Of a stretch of DNA of 64,000 nucleotides, positions 28,448-35,645 are shown in pieces (position 1 is the first letter of the stretch; the number at the start of each line of letters is the position of its first letter). Position numbers and translations under genes: made by a program. Below the pieces are notes generated by a model. The model was not told the origin of the DNA, searched no databases, and was given only the letters and a program-made list of their open reading frames with translations. The stretch is from Psychroserpens burtonensis DSM 12212. Its GTDB lineage: Bacteria > Bacteroidota > Bacteroidia > Flavobacteriales > Flavobacteriaceae. The DNA lies in contig NZ_AUDE01000013.1 in assembly GCF_000425305.1 (NCBI RefSeq), positions 1 to 64,000 on the forward strand, given 5' to 3'.

Positions 28448-28979
28448 TTATTGTGTAAAAAGTGTATCGAAACGACCTTCTCTTATTTCTACGATTTCTC
28501 CTGTGTATGGGTTTTTGAGATCTAACCAAAATATACCAGAAACAATATTATTTTCGAAATCTAGTTTTGTTATTGTTAGTTCTCCAGTGTATTCAATACT
28601 TTATAAATACAGCTTGGAATGGGTTATCTTGTCCTGAAAACCCAATACCACCCCAAATATTTCCATCTACATTGTCTAAAAGAATATATGTTGAGCCTTG
28701 ATTAATAGTTTTATTCTCTGTTCCAAAGTTTATCGATGTCACATCACCCACAATATCTAAACCTTGAATCCCAAAATAATATTTACCATCCACCAATTGA
28801 TAAAAACAATTAAAATAGCCACCACTAGTATCAATAAAATTTTGACCGTTAACGGTACAGGTAAAAGTGCCTGCTTCAGTTTGTGTTGCTGATGGTAAGG
28901 GTTGGTTGTTGTTATCGTCGTCGTTATTACAATTATTCAATAGCAATACTGCTATAAAAAGTAAAATTACTTTTTTCAT
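28448..28979 (-). pseudogene. Lipoprotein of the TQ-GANTFxC type, frameshifted (module A)
   Basis: The open part (28979 to 28593) encodes a lipoprotein signal with a DDDNNN tail (LLNNCNNDDDNNN), then LPSATQTEAGTFTCTVNGQN. The frame ends at FIKY. One base later, in another frame, EYTGELTITKLDFENN ... VSGIFWLDLKNPYTG ... IREGRFDTLFTQ continues to a stop at 28448-28450. This matches the C-terminal pattern of the tandem lipoproteins at 53-55 kb (IVSGTFSCEARNFQTPYDT ... QGRFDINGF). I therefore infer a one-base insertion near 28592 in a once intact gene of about 175 residues, upstream of and co-oriented with the hydrolase pseudogene. Confidence 0.75.
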
Positions 28980-29084
28980 TTGAGGTTTGATTTGAATAGA
29001 AAGTTATAAATTTTTTTTTTAGAAAGAGTGAAAGTGTCGTAAAGTCTATAGAGTTATATCGCACTTTATTAAATTGATAATACA

Positions 29085-29119
29085 AAAAAGCGCAATTCAA
29101 AGACTGAATTGCGCTTTTT
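29085..29119. terminator. Terminator after the 36-residue peptide gene
   Basis: AAAAAGCGCAATTC pairs with GAATTGCGCTTTTT around a 7-base loop, with T-runs on both sides. It is almost the same stem as the sucB terminator at 25180-25214. Confidence 0.85.
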
Positions 29120-29147
29120 CTCCCTAATAAAAATAACTAACTAATAA

Positions 29148-29258
29148 CTAAAAGAAATTTACAAGAATGTTAATTGATATGATTAAAATGGCGCTAAAAA
29201 TTAAGCCAACAATAAACAGCTTGTTTGTAAGGCTTTGTTTGTTTTTCATTGTTTCCAT
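29148..29258 (-). CDS. Small single-span membrane peptide, 36 residues
   Basis: The minus strand encodes METMKNKQSLTNKLFIVGLI followed by FSAILIISINILVNFF and a TAG stop. A charged N-terminus and one hydrophobic span of about 22 residues suggest an inner-membrane microprotein. It sits between hairpin H1 (29297-29328) and its own terminator (29085-29119). No family is recognised. It is a good coding candidate because of the clean topology and flanking signals, but expression is unproven. Confidence 0.5.
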   Translation of the reverse strand: METMKNKQSLTNKLFIVGLIFSAILIISINILVNFF

Positions 29259-29296
29259 TATTATATGTTTTTAAACTGTTTACTTAGGTTTTAATA

Positions 29297-29328
29297 AAGC
29301 TCTGAGATTATGAGGAGTCTCAGAGCCT
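29297..29328 (-). terminator. Hairpin H1 of the array
   Basis: GCTCTGAGA (29299-29307) pairs with TCTCAGAGC (29318-29326); on the minus strand a short T-stretch (TTTATT) follows. It lies about 90 bases after the palindrome at 29418-29435. Confidence 0.6.
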
Positions 29329-29417
29329 TATATTCCCTAATTAATAGAGTAGTATTAAAAATCCCTATAATCTTAATAACTCTGATGTAAAATTCGTTAA
29401 TTAAGTCACACCAAACA

Positions 29418-29435
29418 ATACGTAGTTCTACGTAT
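29418..29435. promoter_or_regulatory. Palindrome 1, candidate regulator site
   Basis: ATACGTAGTTCTACGTAT is an inverted repeat with arms TACGTA and a GTTC spacer. The same context (CCAAACAATACGTAGTT) recurs at 29977. It may bind the adjacent LuxR-type regulator, whose family recognises short dyads. Confidence 0.5.
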
Positions 29436-29588
29436 ATTTTGATTTTAAAGTGTTAAAGTTTGTGTTTTTAAACATAAAAATCCTGTACATCGAAAAGGCG
29501 TATAGCTTTACGATGTTTTATTACAAAATGCAGCTGCTTAACCTTAAGCAAAATTCAGTACGATTTATGTTTTCAGTTAAATAAAAAA

Positions 29589-29617
29589 AAACTCTAGTTC
29601 ATGTTGAACTAGAGTTT
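29589..29617 (-). terminator. Hairpin H2 of the array
   Basis: AAACTCTAGTTCA pairs perfectly with TGAACTAGAGTTT around a 3-base loop. On the minus strand nine T residues follow, a strong intrinsic terminator. Confidence 0.8.
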
Positions 29618-29716
29618 TTTGATAAATTAAATTCGCCCTATAGAAATTAATAACATCGCAAATGTTTTCATTTAAGCACTAATAGGCTACAGGTGTATAG
29701 ACCTGTTTTTAATAAA

Positions 29717-29747
29717 AAACTCTGAATTGATAAACAATCCAGAGTTT
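29717..29747 (-). terminator. Hairpin H3 of the array
   Basis: AAACTCTG-ATTG pairs with CAAT-CAGAGTTT (one mismatch). On the minus strand six T residues follow. It lies about 70 bases after palindrome 2. Confidence 0.75.
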
Positions 29748-29815
29748 AATAACTTAATTCTTCCCTACAAGAATTAATAACTTCACAACTAACAGTGTTA
29801 AATTAAAGCGAATAA

Positions 29816-29833
29816 ATACGGAGTTCTGCGTAT
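29816..29833. promoter_or_regulatory. Palindrome 2, candidate regulator site
   Basis: ATACGGAGTTCTGCGTAT is a degenerate copy of the dyad at 29418-29435, and it too is followed by TTTTGATTT on the plus strand. Confidence 0.45.
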
Positions 29834-29876
29834 TTTTTGATTTCAGATTCTTAAATTTTCACTGTTGTGAAACAAA

Positions 29877-29908
29877 AAAGCTCTAGACCAAAATAGCTCT
29901 AGAGCTTT
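29877..29908 (-). terminator. Hairpin H4 of the array
   Basis: AAAGCTCTAGA pairs with TCTAGAGCTTT around a 10-base loop. On the minus strand six T residues follow. It lies about 70 bases after palindrome 3. Confidence 0.78.
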
Positions 29909-29976
29909 ACTCCTTTTTTGCAAAAGGCAATTGATTAATAGCAATGCAAATTTAGATTATTAGGTAATACCAAACA

Positions 29977-29994
29977 ATACGTAGTTATACGTAT
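29977..29994. promoter_or_regulatory. Palindrome 3, candidate regulator site
   Basis: ATACGTAGTTATACGTAT repeats the dyad at 29418-29435 with one base changed. The next 20 or so bases on the plus strand (ATTTTGATTTTAAAGTGTTA) are shared too, so the repeat unit is longer than the palindrome. Confidence 0.5.
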
Positions 29995-30133
29995 ATTTTG
30001 ATTTTAAAGTGTTAAAATTTTAATTCTTTTGAATGAATATTAATTACAATAAATGAGGTTAACAGAGTTAATGTTCTGTAAATACAGTAATTGAATGATT
30101 ATACGCGGTCTTTTAGAATAAAGAGACAGTAGT

Positions 30134-30775
30134 CTAAAGAAATTTATATTTATGTAAAAAGTCTTTATACTCTTTTGCGAATAGCAGAATGCTATTCGCT
30201 TTAGACTCTAATTTGAGCTTATTTCGTATATTACTTTTGTGTTTTTCTACCGTTCTATTAGATATGGACAAGTCTTTTGCAATCTCTTTCGCAGTTTTAT
30301 TATCTGCGATACCTTTAATTACTTTGATTTCGGAGTCTGTTAAGGTTTTTAATGCCTCAGGCGTTTTCTTAATTTCGATATACTCTATGAGTTCTGGACT
30401 AAAATAATGGTATTCTCTTAAAACGCAGGTAATACAATATTCGAGTTCGGCAATAGCAAACTCCTTTAATATGTAGCCATAAATACCTAAAGATTTTGCT
30501 TTATTATAAATCTCTTCACTTTTCTCAAAAGTGATAATAATTATTTTGGTATCGAGATTAGCTTCTTTGCATTTTTCAGCAACTTGTAAACCTGTAAGAA
30601 TAGGCATTTGTATATCTAATATGGCAATATCTGGTTGGTGTGCATTTATTAGTGTGAAGGCTTCTTTACCATTTTTTGCACTTGCCATGACATTAAATCC
30701 TTTTTCTAATAAGAAGTCTTTCAGGCCTTTTAAAATAAGCGGATGATCATCTGCTATTATGATTGAAGTTGACAT
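30134..30775 (-). CDS. NarL/FixJ-type response regulator
   Basis: The 213-residue protein has an N-terminal receiver domain with DD at residues 9-10 and the phospho-acceptor D54 in AILDIQMPIL. A C-terminal LuxR-type HTH (LTDSEIKVIKGIADNKTAKE through ISNRTVEKHKSNIRNKLKL, about 144-190) follows. It is a phosphorylation-dependent transcription factor. No sensor kinase gene is adjacent, so its partner is elsewhere or it is an orphan. The array of dyads directly downstream is a plausible target. Confidence 0.92.
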   Translation of the reverse strand: MSTSIIIADDHPLILKGLKDFLLEKGFNVMASAKNGKEAFTLINAHQPDIAILDIQMPILTGLQVAEKCKEANLDTKIIIITFEKSEEIYNKAKSLGIYGYILKEFAIAELEYCITCVLREYHYFSPELIEYIEIKKTPEALKTLTDSEIKVIKGIADNKTAKEIAKDLSISNRTVEKHKSNIRNKLKLESKANSILLFAKEYKDFLHKYKFL

Positions 30776-30829
30776 TTTTGCTATTAATAAGGGGATTCAA
30801 GTATAAAGATAAGAGAATTTACAATTCTC

Positions 30830-31270
30830 CTACAATTTTAAATACAAGTATTTTTTTTCATAATCAATAACTGCTTTAGATTTTTTTAGAATGTCTGCTC
30901 CAATAATACCATCTACAGGTTTAGCATTATGGGCAGTAAGTGCTGTGTTAACATGAGTAAGATTAAATAAAATTAAGGCAACTTTATTGTTTTTCCATGT
31001 TCCAATTTTAACTGTATTTTTTTTAGATACTTTCGTAAGCATATCTATTGCACCAGCTCCAGCTGCTTTAATGGCAGAGTCTTGAGCGATAAGCTTAAAT
31101 GTTTTAATAGCCTCAAAATCAACACAAGAATTAGATGCGCCAGTATCTAAAATAAACCGTCCTTTCACACCATTTATTGTCGCTTTAATTTCAAAATGAT
31201 TGGTCTTTGTGAACTTCAATTTGATTTTAGTATAGCCTTTATCTAAAAGGTAGTCTTGTAAAGATTCCAT
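30830..31270 (-). CDS. Retropepsin-like aspartic protease, single domain
   Basis: The 146-residue protein has the aspartic-protease motif ILDTGASNSCVDF with catalytic D42, a flap-like middle segment and the hydrophobic-hydrophobic-Gly pattern DGIIGADIL near residues 121-129. One such domain would need to dimerise, as in retropepsins and bacterial clan AA proteins. There is no signal peptide, so it is probably cytosolic, and the substrate is unknown. It is divergent from tatD across repeat element B. Confidence 0.82.
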   Translation of the reverse strand: MESLQDYLLDKGYTKIKLKFTKTNHFEIKATINGVKGRFILDTGASNSCVDFEAIKTFKLIAQDSAIKAAGAGAIDMLTKVSKKNTVKIGTWKNNKVALILFNLTHVNTALTAHNAKPVDGIIGADILKKSKAVIDYEKKYLYLKL

Positions 31271-31320
31271 AATGCGGTAATTTCTACAAATATAATCCTA
31301 TAAATCAAATAATTTTTATG

Positions 31321-31479
31321 GAACTCATCTTGAGTTTTAGTTTTAAACCGAAAAGTTTGGCTTTTGTACTATAATGAATTTCTTCTTTATCGACATAGCA
31401 GCACTACGTTTGTAAAAAAGGATAAAGTTAGAGTGTAAAATGGTAATTTTGCAATGAAACAAAAACTCAAGTCGAGTTC
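31321..31479. repeat. Inverted-repeat element B, relative of element A
   Basis: The left end GAACTCATCTTGAGTTTT and the right end, whose reverse complement is GAACTCGACTTGAGTTTTT, form inverted termini. The interior CATAGCAGCACTACGTTTGT resembles the reverse complement of element A (CATAGATGTGCTCTTACGTT). It fills the gap between the divergent retropepsin-like and tatD genes and ends four bases before the tatD ATG. Confidence 0.55.
31444..31451 (+). promoter_or_regulatory. Possible -7 box for tatD inside element B
   Basis: TAATTTTG fits TAnnTTTG and lies 31 bases before the tatD ATG at 31483. If it is used, the repeat element supplies the promoter. No well-placed -33 TTTG was found. Confidence 0.4.
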
Positions 31480-31482
31480 ACA

Positions 31483-32250
31483 ATGATAATTACAGATACA
31501 CATACACATTTATATAGCGAAGCTTTTGATGGCGATAGAAGTCAAATGATAGAACGAGCTCTTTCACAAAACGTTTCTAGGTTTTTTATTCCAGCCATAG
31601 ATTCTAGTTATACTGAGGCGATGTTACAACTCGAAGTAGATTATCCCGAGCACGTTTATTTGATGATGGGTTTACATCCAACATCTGTAAAAGATAATTA
31701 TAAAGATGAGTTACAACATGTTGAAGAGTTGTTAGCAAAAAGACATTTTTATGCTGTTGGTGAAATAGGTATTGATCTTTATTGGGACACCTCTTCACTA
31801 GCTATTCAACAAGAGTCATTTAGATATCAAATTAATTTGGCTAAACAGTATGGCTTACCAATTGTTATTCATTGTAGAGACGCGTTTGATGAGGTTTTTG
31901 AGGTTCTTGAGGAAGCTAAGGATGACAAGCTCTTCGGAATATTTCACTGTTTCACGGGAACTTTGGAGCAAGCACATAAAGCCATATCATATAATATGAA
32001 ACTAGGTATTGGTGGTGTTGCGACCTTTAAAAACGGAAAAATAGATCAGTTTCTAAAGGCCATTGATTTGAAACATATTGTATTGGAGACAGACGCTCCA
32101 TATTTAGCACCAAAACCTTATAGAGGAAAGCGTAATGAGAGTAGTTACATTATTAAGGTCGTTGAGAAATTAGCTGAAATTTATAATGTTTCCGAAGAAA
32201 AAATTGCCGAAATTACCACAGAAAATTCTAAAGAAATCTTCGGATTATAA
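31483..32250 (+). CDS. TatD-family metal-dependent hydrolase
   Basis: The 255-residue TIM-barrel protein shows the metal ligands of the family: DTHTHLY (residues 5-11), E in VGEIGID (about 91-97), IVIHCRDAFDE (about 127-137), IFHCFTG (about 150-156) and LETDAPYLAPKPYRGKRNES near 204-223. Members are 3'-5' exonucleases or phosphoesterases acting on DNA ends. It lies three bases from the asparaginase gene, so the two form an operon. Confidence 0.92.
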   Translation: MIITDTHTHLYSEAFDGDRSQMIERALSQNVSRFFIPAIDSSYTEAMLQLEVDYPEHVYLMMGLHPTSVKDNYKDELQHVEELLAKRHFYAVGEIGIDLYWDTSSLAIQQESFRYQINLAKQYGLPIVIHCRDAFDEVFEVLEEAKDDKLFGIFHCFTGTLEQAHKAISYNMKLGIGGVATFKNGKIDQFLKAIDLKHIVLETDAPYLAPKPYRGKRNESSYIIKVVEKLAEIYNVSEEKIAEITTENSKEIFGL

Positions 32251-32253
32251 CTT

Positions 32254-33285
32254 ATGCCAGCAACTCAACCTAATATATTATTGATTTATACAGGAGGTAC
32301 CATTGGGATGATCAAAGATCCAGAAACTGGTGCTTTAAAATCTTTTGACTTTAATAATCTTCTAAATAATATACCAGAGCTTAAGTTGTTAGATTGCACA
32401 ATAGAAACAATATCTTTTAAAGATCCTATTGATAGTAGTAATATGAATCCTAAGTATTGGGTTCAAATTGCAGAAATAATTCAACGTAATTATAATGATT
32501 TTGATGGTTTCGTAGTGTTACATGGAAGCGATACGATGAGCTACTCTGCTTCTGCATTAAGCTTTATGTTTGAGAACCTTGCAAAACCAATTATATTTAC
32601 AGGGTCACAATTACCTATTGGAGATTTGAGAACAGATGCTAAAGAGAACTTAATTACCTCAATACAAATGGCATCTTTACAAAAAGGAGGTAGACCAGTT
32701 ATTAAAGAAGTAGGCTTGTATTTTGAGTATAAGTTGTACCGCGGAAACAGGACCACAAAAATAAACGCTGAACATTTTGAAGCGTTTGAATCTCTAAATT
32801 ACCCGCATTTAGCAGAATCTGGAGTTCATTTAAAAGTGAAATATGATGATTTGTTTAAACCCAACGCGCGCAAAAAATTAGTAGTACACAAGAATTTTGA
32901 AACCGATATATTATTAATTAAGCTATTCCCAGGAATTAGTGAGTCGGTTTTGACACCACTATTTGATAATCATTTTGTGAAGGGAGTTGTTTTAGAAACC
33001 TATGGTGCAGGCAATACAACTACAGAGTTGTGGTTTTTAGAGCTGTTAAAAGCGACTATTAAAAGAGACATACCAATTATTAATGTCACACAATGTTCTG
33101 GAGGGAGTGTATCAATGGGTCAATATGAAACCAGCACACAATTAAAAACCATAGGTGTTATCTCTGGTAAAGACATTACTACAGAGGCTGCATTAACTAA
33201 ATTAATGTTTATGTTGGGAGAGAAAGTGTCAATTAAAACATTCAAGACCATTTTTGAAACCTCATTAAGAGGAGAAATGACATAG
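32254..33285 (+). CDS. ansA: Asparaginase, type I
   Basis: The 343-residue protein contains the two threonine motifs of class I asparaginases: LLIYTGGTIGMIKDP near the N-terminus and VLHGSDTMSYSASALSFM near residue 90. Conserved ITGSQLP-like (FTGSQLPIGDLRTDA) and GAGN (VLETYGAGN) segments are also present. There is no signal peptide, which suits the cytoplasmic type I enzyme that converts asparagine to aspartate and ammonia. It is co-transcribed with tatD and followed by tRNA-Ser. Confidence 0.93.
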   Translation: MPATQPNILLIYTGGTIGMIKDPETGALKSFDFNNLLNNIPELKLLDCTIETISFKDPIDSSNMNPKYWVQIAEIIQRNYNDFDGFVVLHGSDTMSYSASALSFMFENLAKPIIFTGSQLPIGDLRTDAKENLITSIQMASLQKGGRPVIKEVGLYFEYKLYRGNRTTKINAEHFEAFESLNYPHLAESGVHLKVKYDDLFKPNARKKLVVHKNFETDILLIKLFPGISESVLTPLFDNHFVKGVVLETYGAGNTTTELWFLELLKATIKRDIPIINVTQCSGGSVSMGQYETSTQLKTIGVISGKDITTEAALTKLMFMLGEKVSIKTFKTIFETSLRGEMT

Positions 33286-33343
33286 AAACTCTTAATTCCC
33301 TTTTTTTAGTTTGATATGAGTTGTATGTTTGCAAACTCAAAAT

Positions 33344-33428
33344 AGAGAGGTGGCCGAGTGGCTTAAGGCGCACGCTTGGAAAGCGTGTATACTTCACGGT
33401 ATCGAGGGTTCGAATCCCTTCCTCTCTG
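33344..33428 (+). tRNA. tRNA-Ser (GGA anticodon)
   Basis: An 85-base cloverleaf is visible. The acceptor stem AGAGAGG pairs with CCTCTCT and is followed by G. The D-arm is GGCCGAGTGGCTTAAGGC and the anticodon stem CACGC/GCGTG carries loop TTGGAAA, so the anticodon is GGA at 33378-33380. A long variable arm follows, and the T-arm is GAGGGTTCGAATCCCTT. The long variable arm and GGA anticodon fix it as serine. The CCA end is not encoded. Confidence 0.97.
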
Positions 33429-33753
33429 CGAAAAGCCTACCAAAAGGCAATAGAAACCCTGTAAGCATTACGTTTATAGGGTTTTTTAGATTTCTACCAT
33501 GAACTAATTAACCTATAAATACCTTAAATTATAAAATGCGCTATATAAATTGTCAGTATAAAGTAATTGTCACCTTCACCAGTATTTCTGTCTAATAGAT
33601 GATGTAGTGTTTTTCTGTTAGTAGTAATTTTTACGTCTATAAAAGGTAAGGTTATCGCTTTGTGTTATAGATATACTTAATTAGAAAGTAGCTGTGATTT
33701 GAAAAAAGGATATTGAGAAATATTGAATCTATGCATTTTAAATTTAAAGACAC
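33429..33753. other. Intergenic region after tRNA-Ser
   Basis: This stretch holds one terminator hairpin (33454-33487: AAACCCT pairing with AGGGTTT, then a T-run) right after the tRNA. Beyond that I see no gene, repeat or attachment-site duplication. Confidence 0.6.
33454..33487 (+). terminator. Terminator downstream of tRNA-Ser
   Basis: AAACCCT at 33454-33460 pairs with AGGGTTT at 33478-33484, and TTTTTT follows the GGG. The loop contains a weaker GTAA/TTAC stem. Confidence 0.7.
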
Positions 33754-35076
33754 TTATTGATGGTAGGATAGGGTTCTGTTAGAAAGGCTTGATTCACCAC
33801 TATTAACTTTCCATCGCACTTCAATGACTTCATCTGCAGATAAAGTAGTAATCATGGCTTGAAGAAGCACTACCGAACCTAACGAATTAATTGCTCTACT
33901 AGAATTGGCGACCTCAATACCATTTTGATAAAGACCGTAAGTGGTAACCGTATTTAAATTAGTCGATGCTGTACCTGCTGGGTATTGTGTCCCAGAATGT
34001 GTACCTGCAATGGTCAGGACCCCTAATGCAGTACCAACATCTCCTGTAATAAAAGAGGTTGCAACATCTGTAATCGCACCAGCAGAACTCCACATCGCAA
34101 ATGTGGAGAGGAAACCTAAGTCAATATAAGAGGTGTCTGACGGTTTTGTAAGAATACAATCAGCAACGATGCTCACCGCTCCTGCTTTTGTAAACATCCT
34201 TCCTTCGAGATTTGTAGTTGCTCCCAATGAAATCGCTCCAGAAAGAGAAACTAAGGATCCTTTTAGTTCTGTGCTAGCACCTGTTGAAAGGGCTACGTTA
34301 GAAACCCAGAAGATATTATTGGAGCTCGCCCCATTAGTCAAATTTACAATTGTATTAGCTCCTGTAGTAAATGCGCCAGAACCTCTAATAATAAATACAG
34401 AATTTGTATCTCCAGCACCATCTAAAGTAAGACTTCCTGCAATCGATGGAGCTCCAGCTAAGTCATAGACTCCTGGAAACAAAATCTCTCCATTACCAAA
34501 AACAAGACTGTGCGTTGTGTTGGTGGCCGATATTGCCGTTAGGTCTTGATATATTTTGGCCATATCTATACTGGCTTGGGAAGAACTAAATGTTTGATTA
34601 GTTATTTTCTGAGCATTAAATGAAACTTCAAATTTGCCTAAGGGAGGCGAAATGGTCATACCTTGAACCAACGAATTGGTAGTGGATGTGGTACTGATAT
34701 TATCACCAAAAACAACACAATCTATTTTAGGGTCTTCGTTTCCTTTAATACCTATCCAACTCGGCGTGGAGGGAGTTCCTATATTTAATTGACCATCATT
34801 TAATGTTGTGTTATAAATCATTAAGCCTGTTGCTGGAGATGCTATTCCATCTCTCTCTAATGTCGTTAACCTTGGCATTAAAAGTCCTTTACTATTGGAC
34901 GAAACATCCAAGACAGAAGAAATATCAGGAGTGGTTGTTCCTATACCAACTTGGGCATAAAGACCGCTTGAAGACAATAAAACAAAGGGTATTAAAAAAC
35001 ACTTTAAAGTAGTTTTTATGAGTATTGTTTTTATTTCAATCAAATAATGCCAATTGGTGCGTAATACTATTTTCAT
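33754..35076 (-). CDS. DUF3494 ice-binding-like exported protein 1
   Basis: The 440-residue protein has a long N-terminus before its signal peptide (FVLLSSSGLYAQ); a start about 20 residues further in is possible. Next comes the VGIGTTTPDISSVLDVSSNSKGLLMPRLT module common in Bacteroidota exoproteins. The body matches the C-terminal half of the DUF3494 beta-solenoid (PGVYDLAGAPSIAGSLTLDG, NIFWVSNVALSTGASTELKG, GRMFTKAGAVS). The segment that normally starts DUF3494 (FAMWSSAGAITDVATSFITG DVGT) follows instead of preceding. It probably binds ice or acts as a surface adhesin. It has a paralogue upstream. Confidence 0.8.
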   Translation of the reverse strand: MKIVLRTNWHYLIEIKTILIKTTLKCFLIPFVLLSSSGLYAQVGIGTTTPDISSVLDVSSNSKGLLMPRLTTLERDGIASPATGLMIYNTTLNDGQLNIGTPSTPSWIGIKGNEDPKIDCVVFGDNISTTSTTNSLVQGMTISPPLGKFEVSFNAQKITNQTFSSSQASIDMAKIYQDLTAISATNTTHSLVFGNGEILFPGVYDLAGAPSIAGSLTLDGAGDTNSVFIIRGSGAFTTGANTIVNLTNGASSNNIFWVSNVALSTGASTELKGSLVSLSGAISLGATTNLEGRMFTKAGAVSIVADCILTKPSDTSYIDLGFLSTFAMWSSAGAITDVATSFITGDVGTALGVLTIAGTHSGTQYPAGTASTNLNTVTTYGLYQNGIEVANSSRAINSLGSVVLLQAMITTLSADEVIEVRWKVNSGESSLSNRTLSYHQ

Positions 35077-35645
35077 GATATCAATTATTTATGACACAAA
35101 AATATACTACAATTATAAGTTATTTTCGAATTTTCGATTGATGCACTGCAACTAGCGATGATTAGCGATTTGCTGCCGATGAATAGTTTTTATCTGAAGC
35201 ATTGGTTCAGGTCGTTTTATTAAAAAAATCAATATACTGGCTGAGAGGTTACTTGGTCATTAATTTATTAAACTAAAACTATTTTGCCGATGCAGCCGTT
35301 ATTTATGGAAACATTAAACTATCAATATAGGGTCCAAAAATCTGTAAATGAGTTTTTTGCACTCTAAATTGATAGTGGTATATATTTACATTGTCACCAA
35401 AATCTTTAATTCAATTCAATTCAATTCAATTCAGTTTTGTTTTTTAAATTATTTGAGAGGTGTTCATGATTTTAAAATTGGCTTTAATAGTTGCCAAATG
35501 AAAGGCTAACGGATTGGGTTGATATAAAAACTCACTTGTTTTTAATCTCATACTAATTCTATCTATACTTTTGTATAAATTTAAAATATGCGCAACTGTG
35601 TACTGATAGACAAAACCGAATTTATTAGTCTAAAGTATGCGGTAA
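35077..35645. other. Intergenic region between the ice-binding paralogues
   Basis: No gene is seen in these 569 bases. It contains a pentanucleotide tract, (AATTC)x5 at about 35408-35432, roughly 330 bases upstream of the downstream gene's start. The gap presumably carries the promoter for the 35076 gene, but no convincing TAnnTTTG box was placed. Confidence 0.5.
35408..35432. repeat. Pentanucleotide microsatellite (AATTC)x5
   Basis: Five consecutive AATTC units are visible. Short tandem repeats of this kind can change copy number by slippage. The tract is outside coding sequence, far upstream of the ice-binding gene that starts at 35076. Confidence 0.8.

Larger units (their letters stand above)
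29259..30133. other. Intergenic array of palindrome-leader-hairpin units
   Basis: This 875-base stretch has no gene of normal length. On the minus strand it holds at least four units. Each has an 18-bp palindrome of the type ATACGTAgttcTACGTAT (29418-29435, 29816-29833, 29977-29994; a different palindrome, ACAGGT/ACCTGT, near 29689-29706). A 60-100 base leader with TTATTAAT...TAGGG-like segments follows, then an intrinsic terminator. The array is just downstream of a LuxR-type response regulator gene on the same strand. The units look like short non-coding transcripts or attenuated leaders. Confidence 0.55.

Noticed and set aside
29418-29994. Repeated dyads that might suggest a CRISPR array
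   Set aside because: Spacing is irregular (398 and 161 bases), the repeats are self-palindromic and only 18 bp, and no cas gene is nearby.
33344-33753. tRNA-Ser as an integration site for the ice-binding genes
   Set aside because: No integrase gene and no repeat of the tRNA 3' end were found downstream, so an island boundary cannot be claimed.
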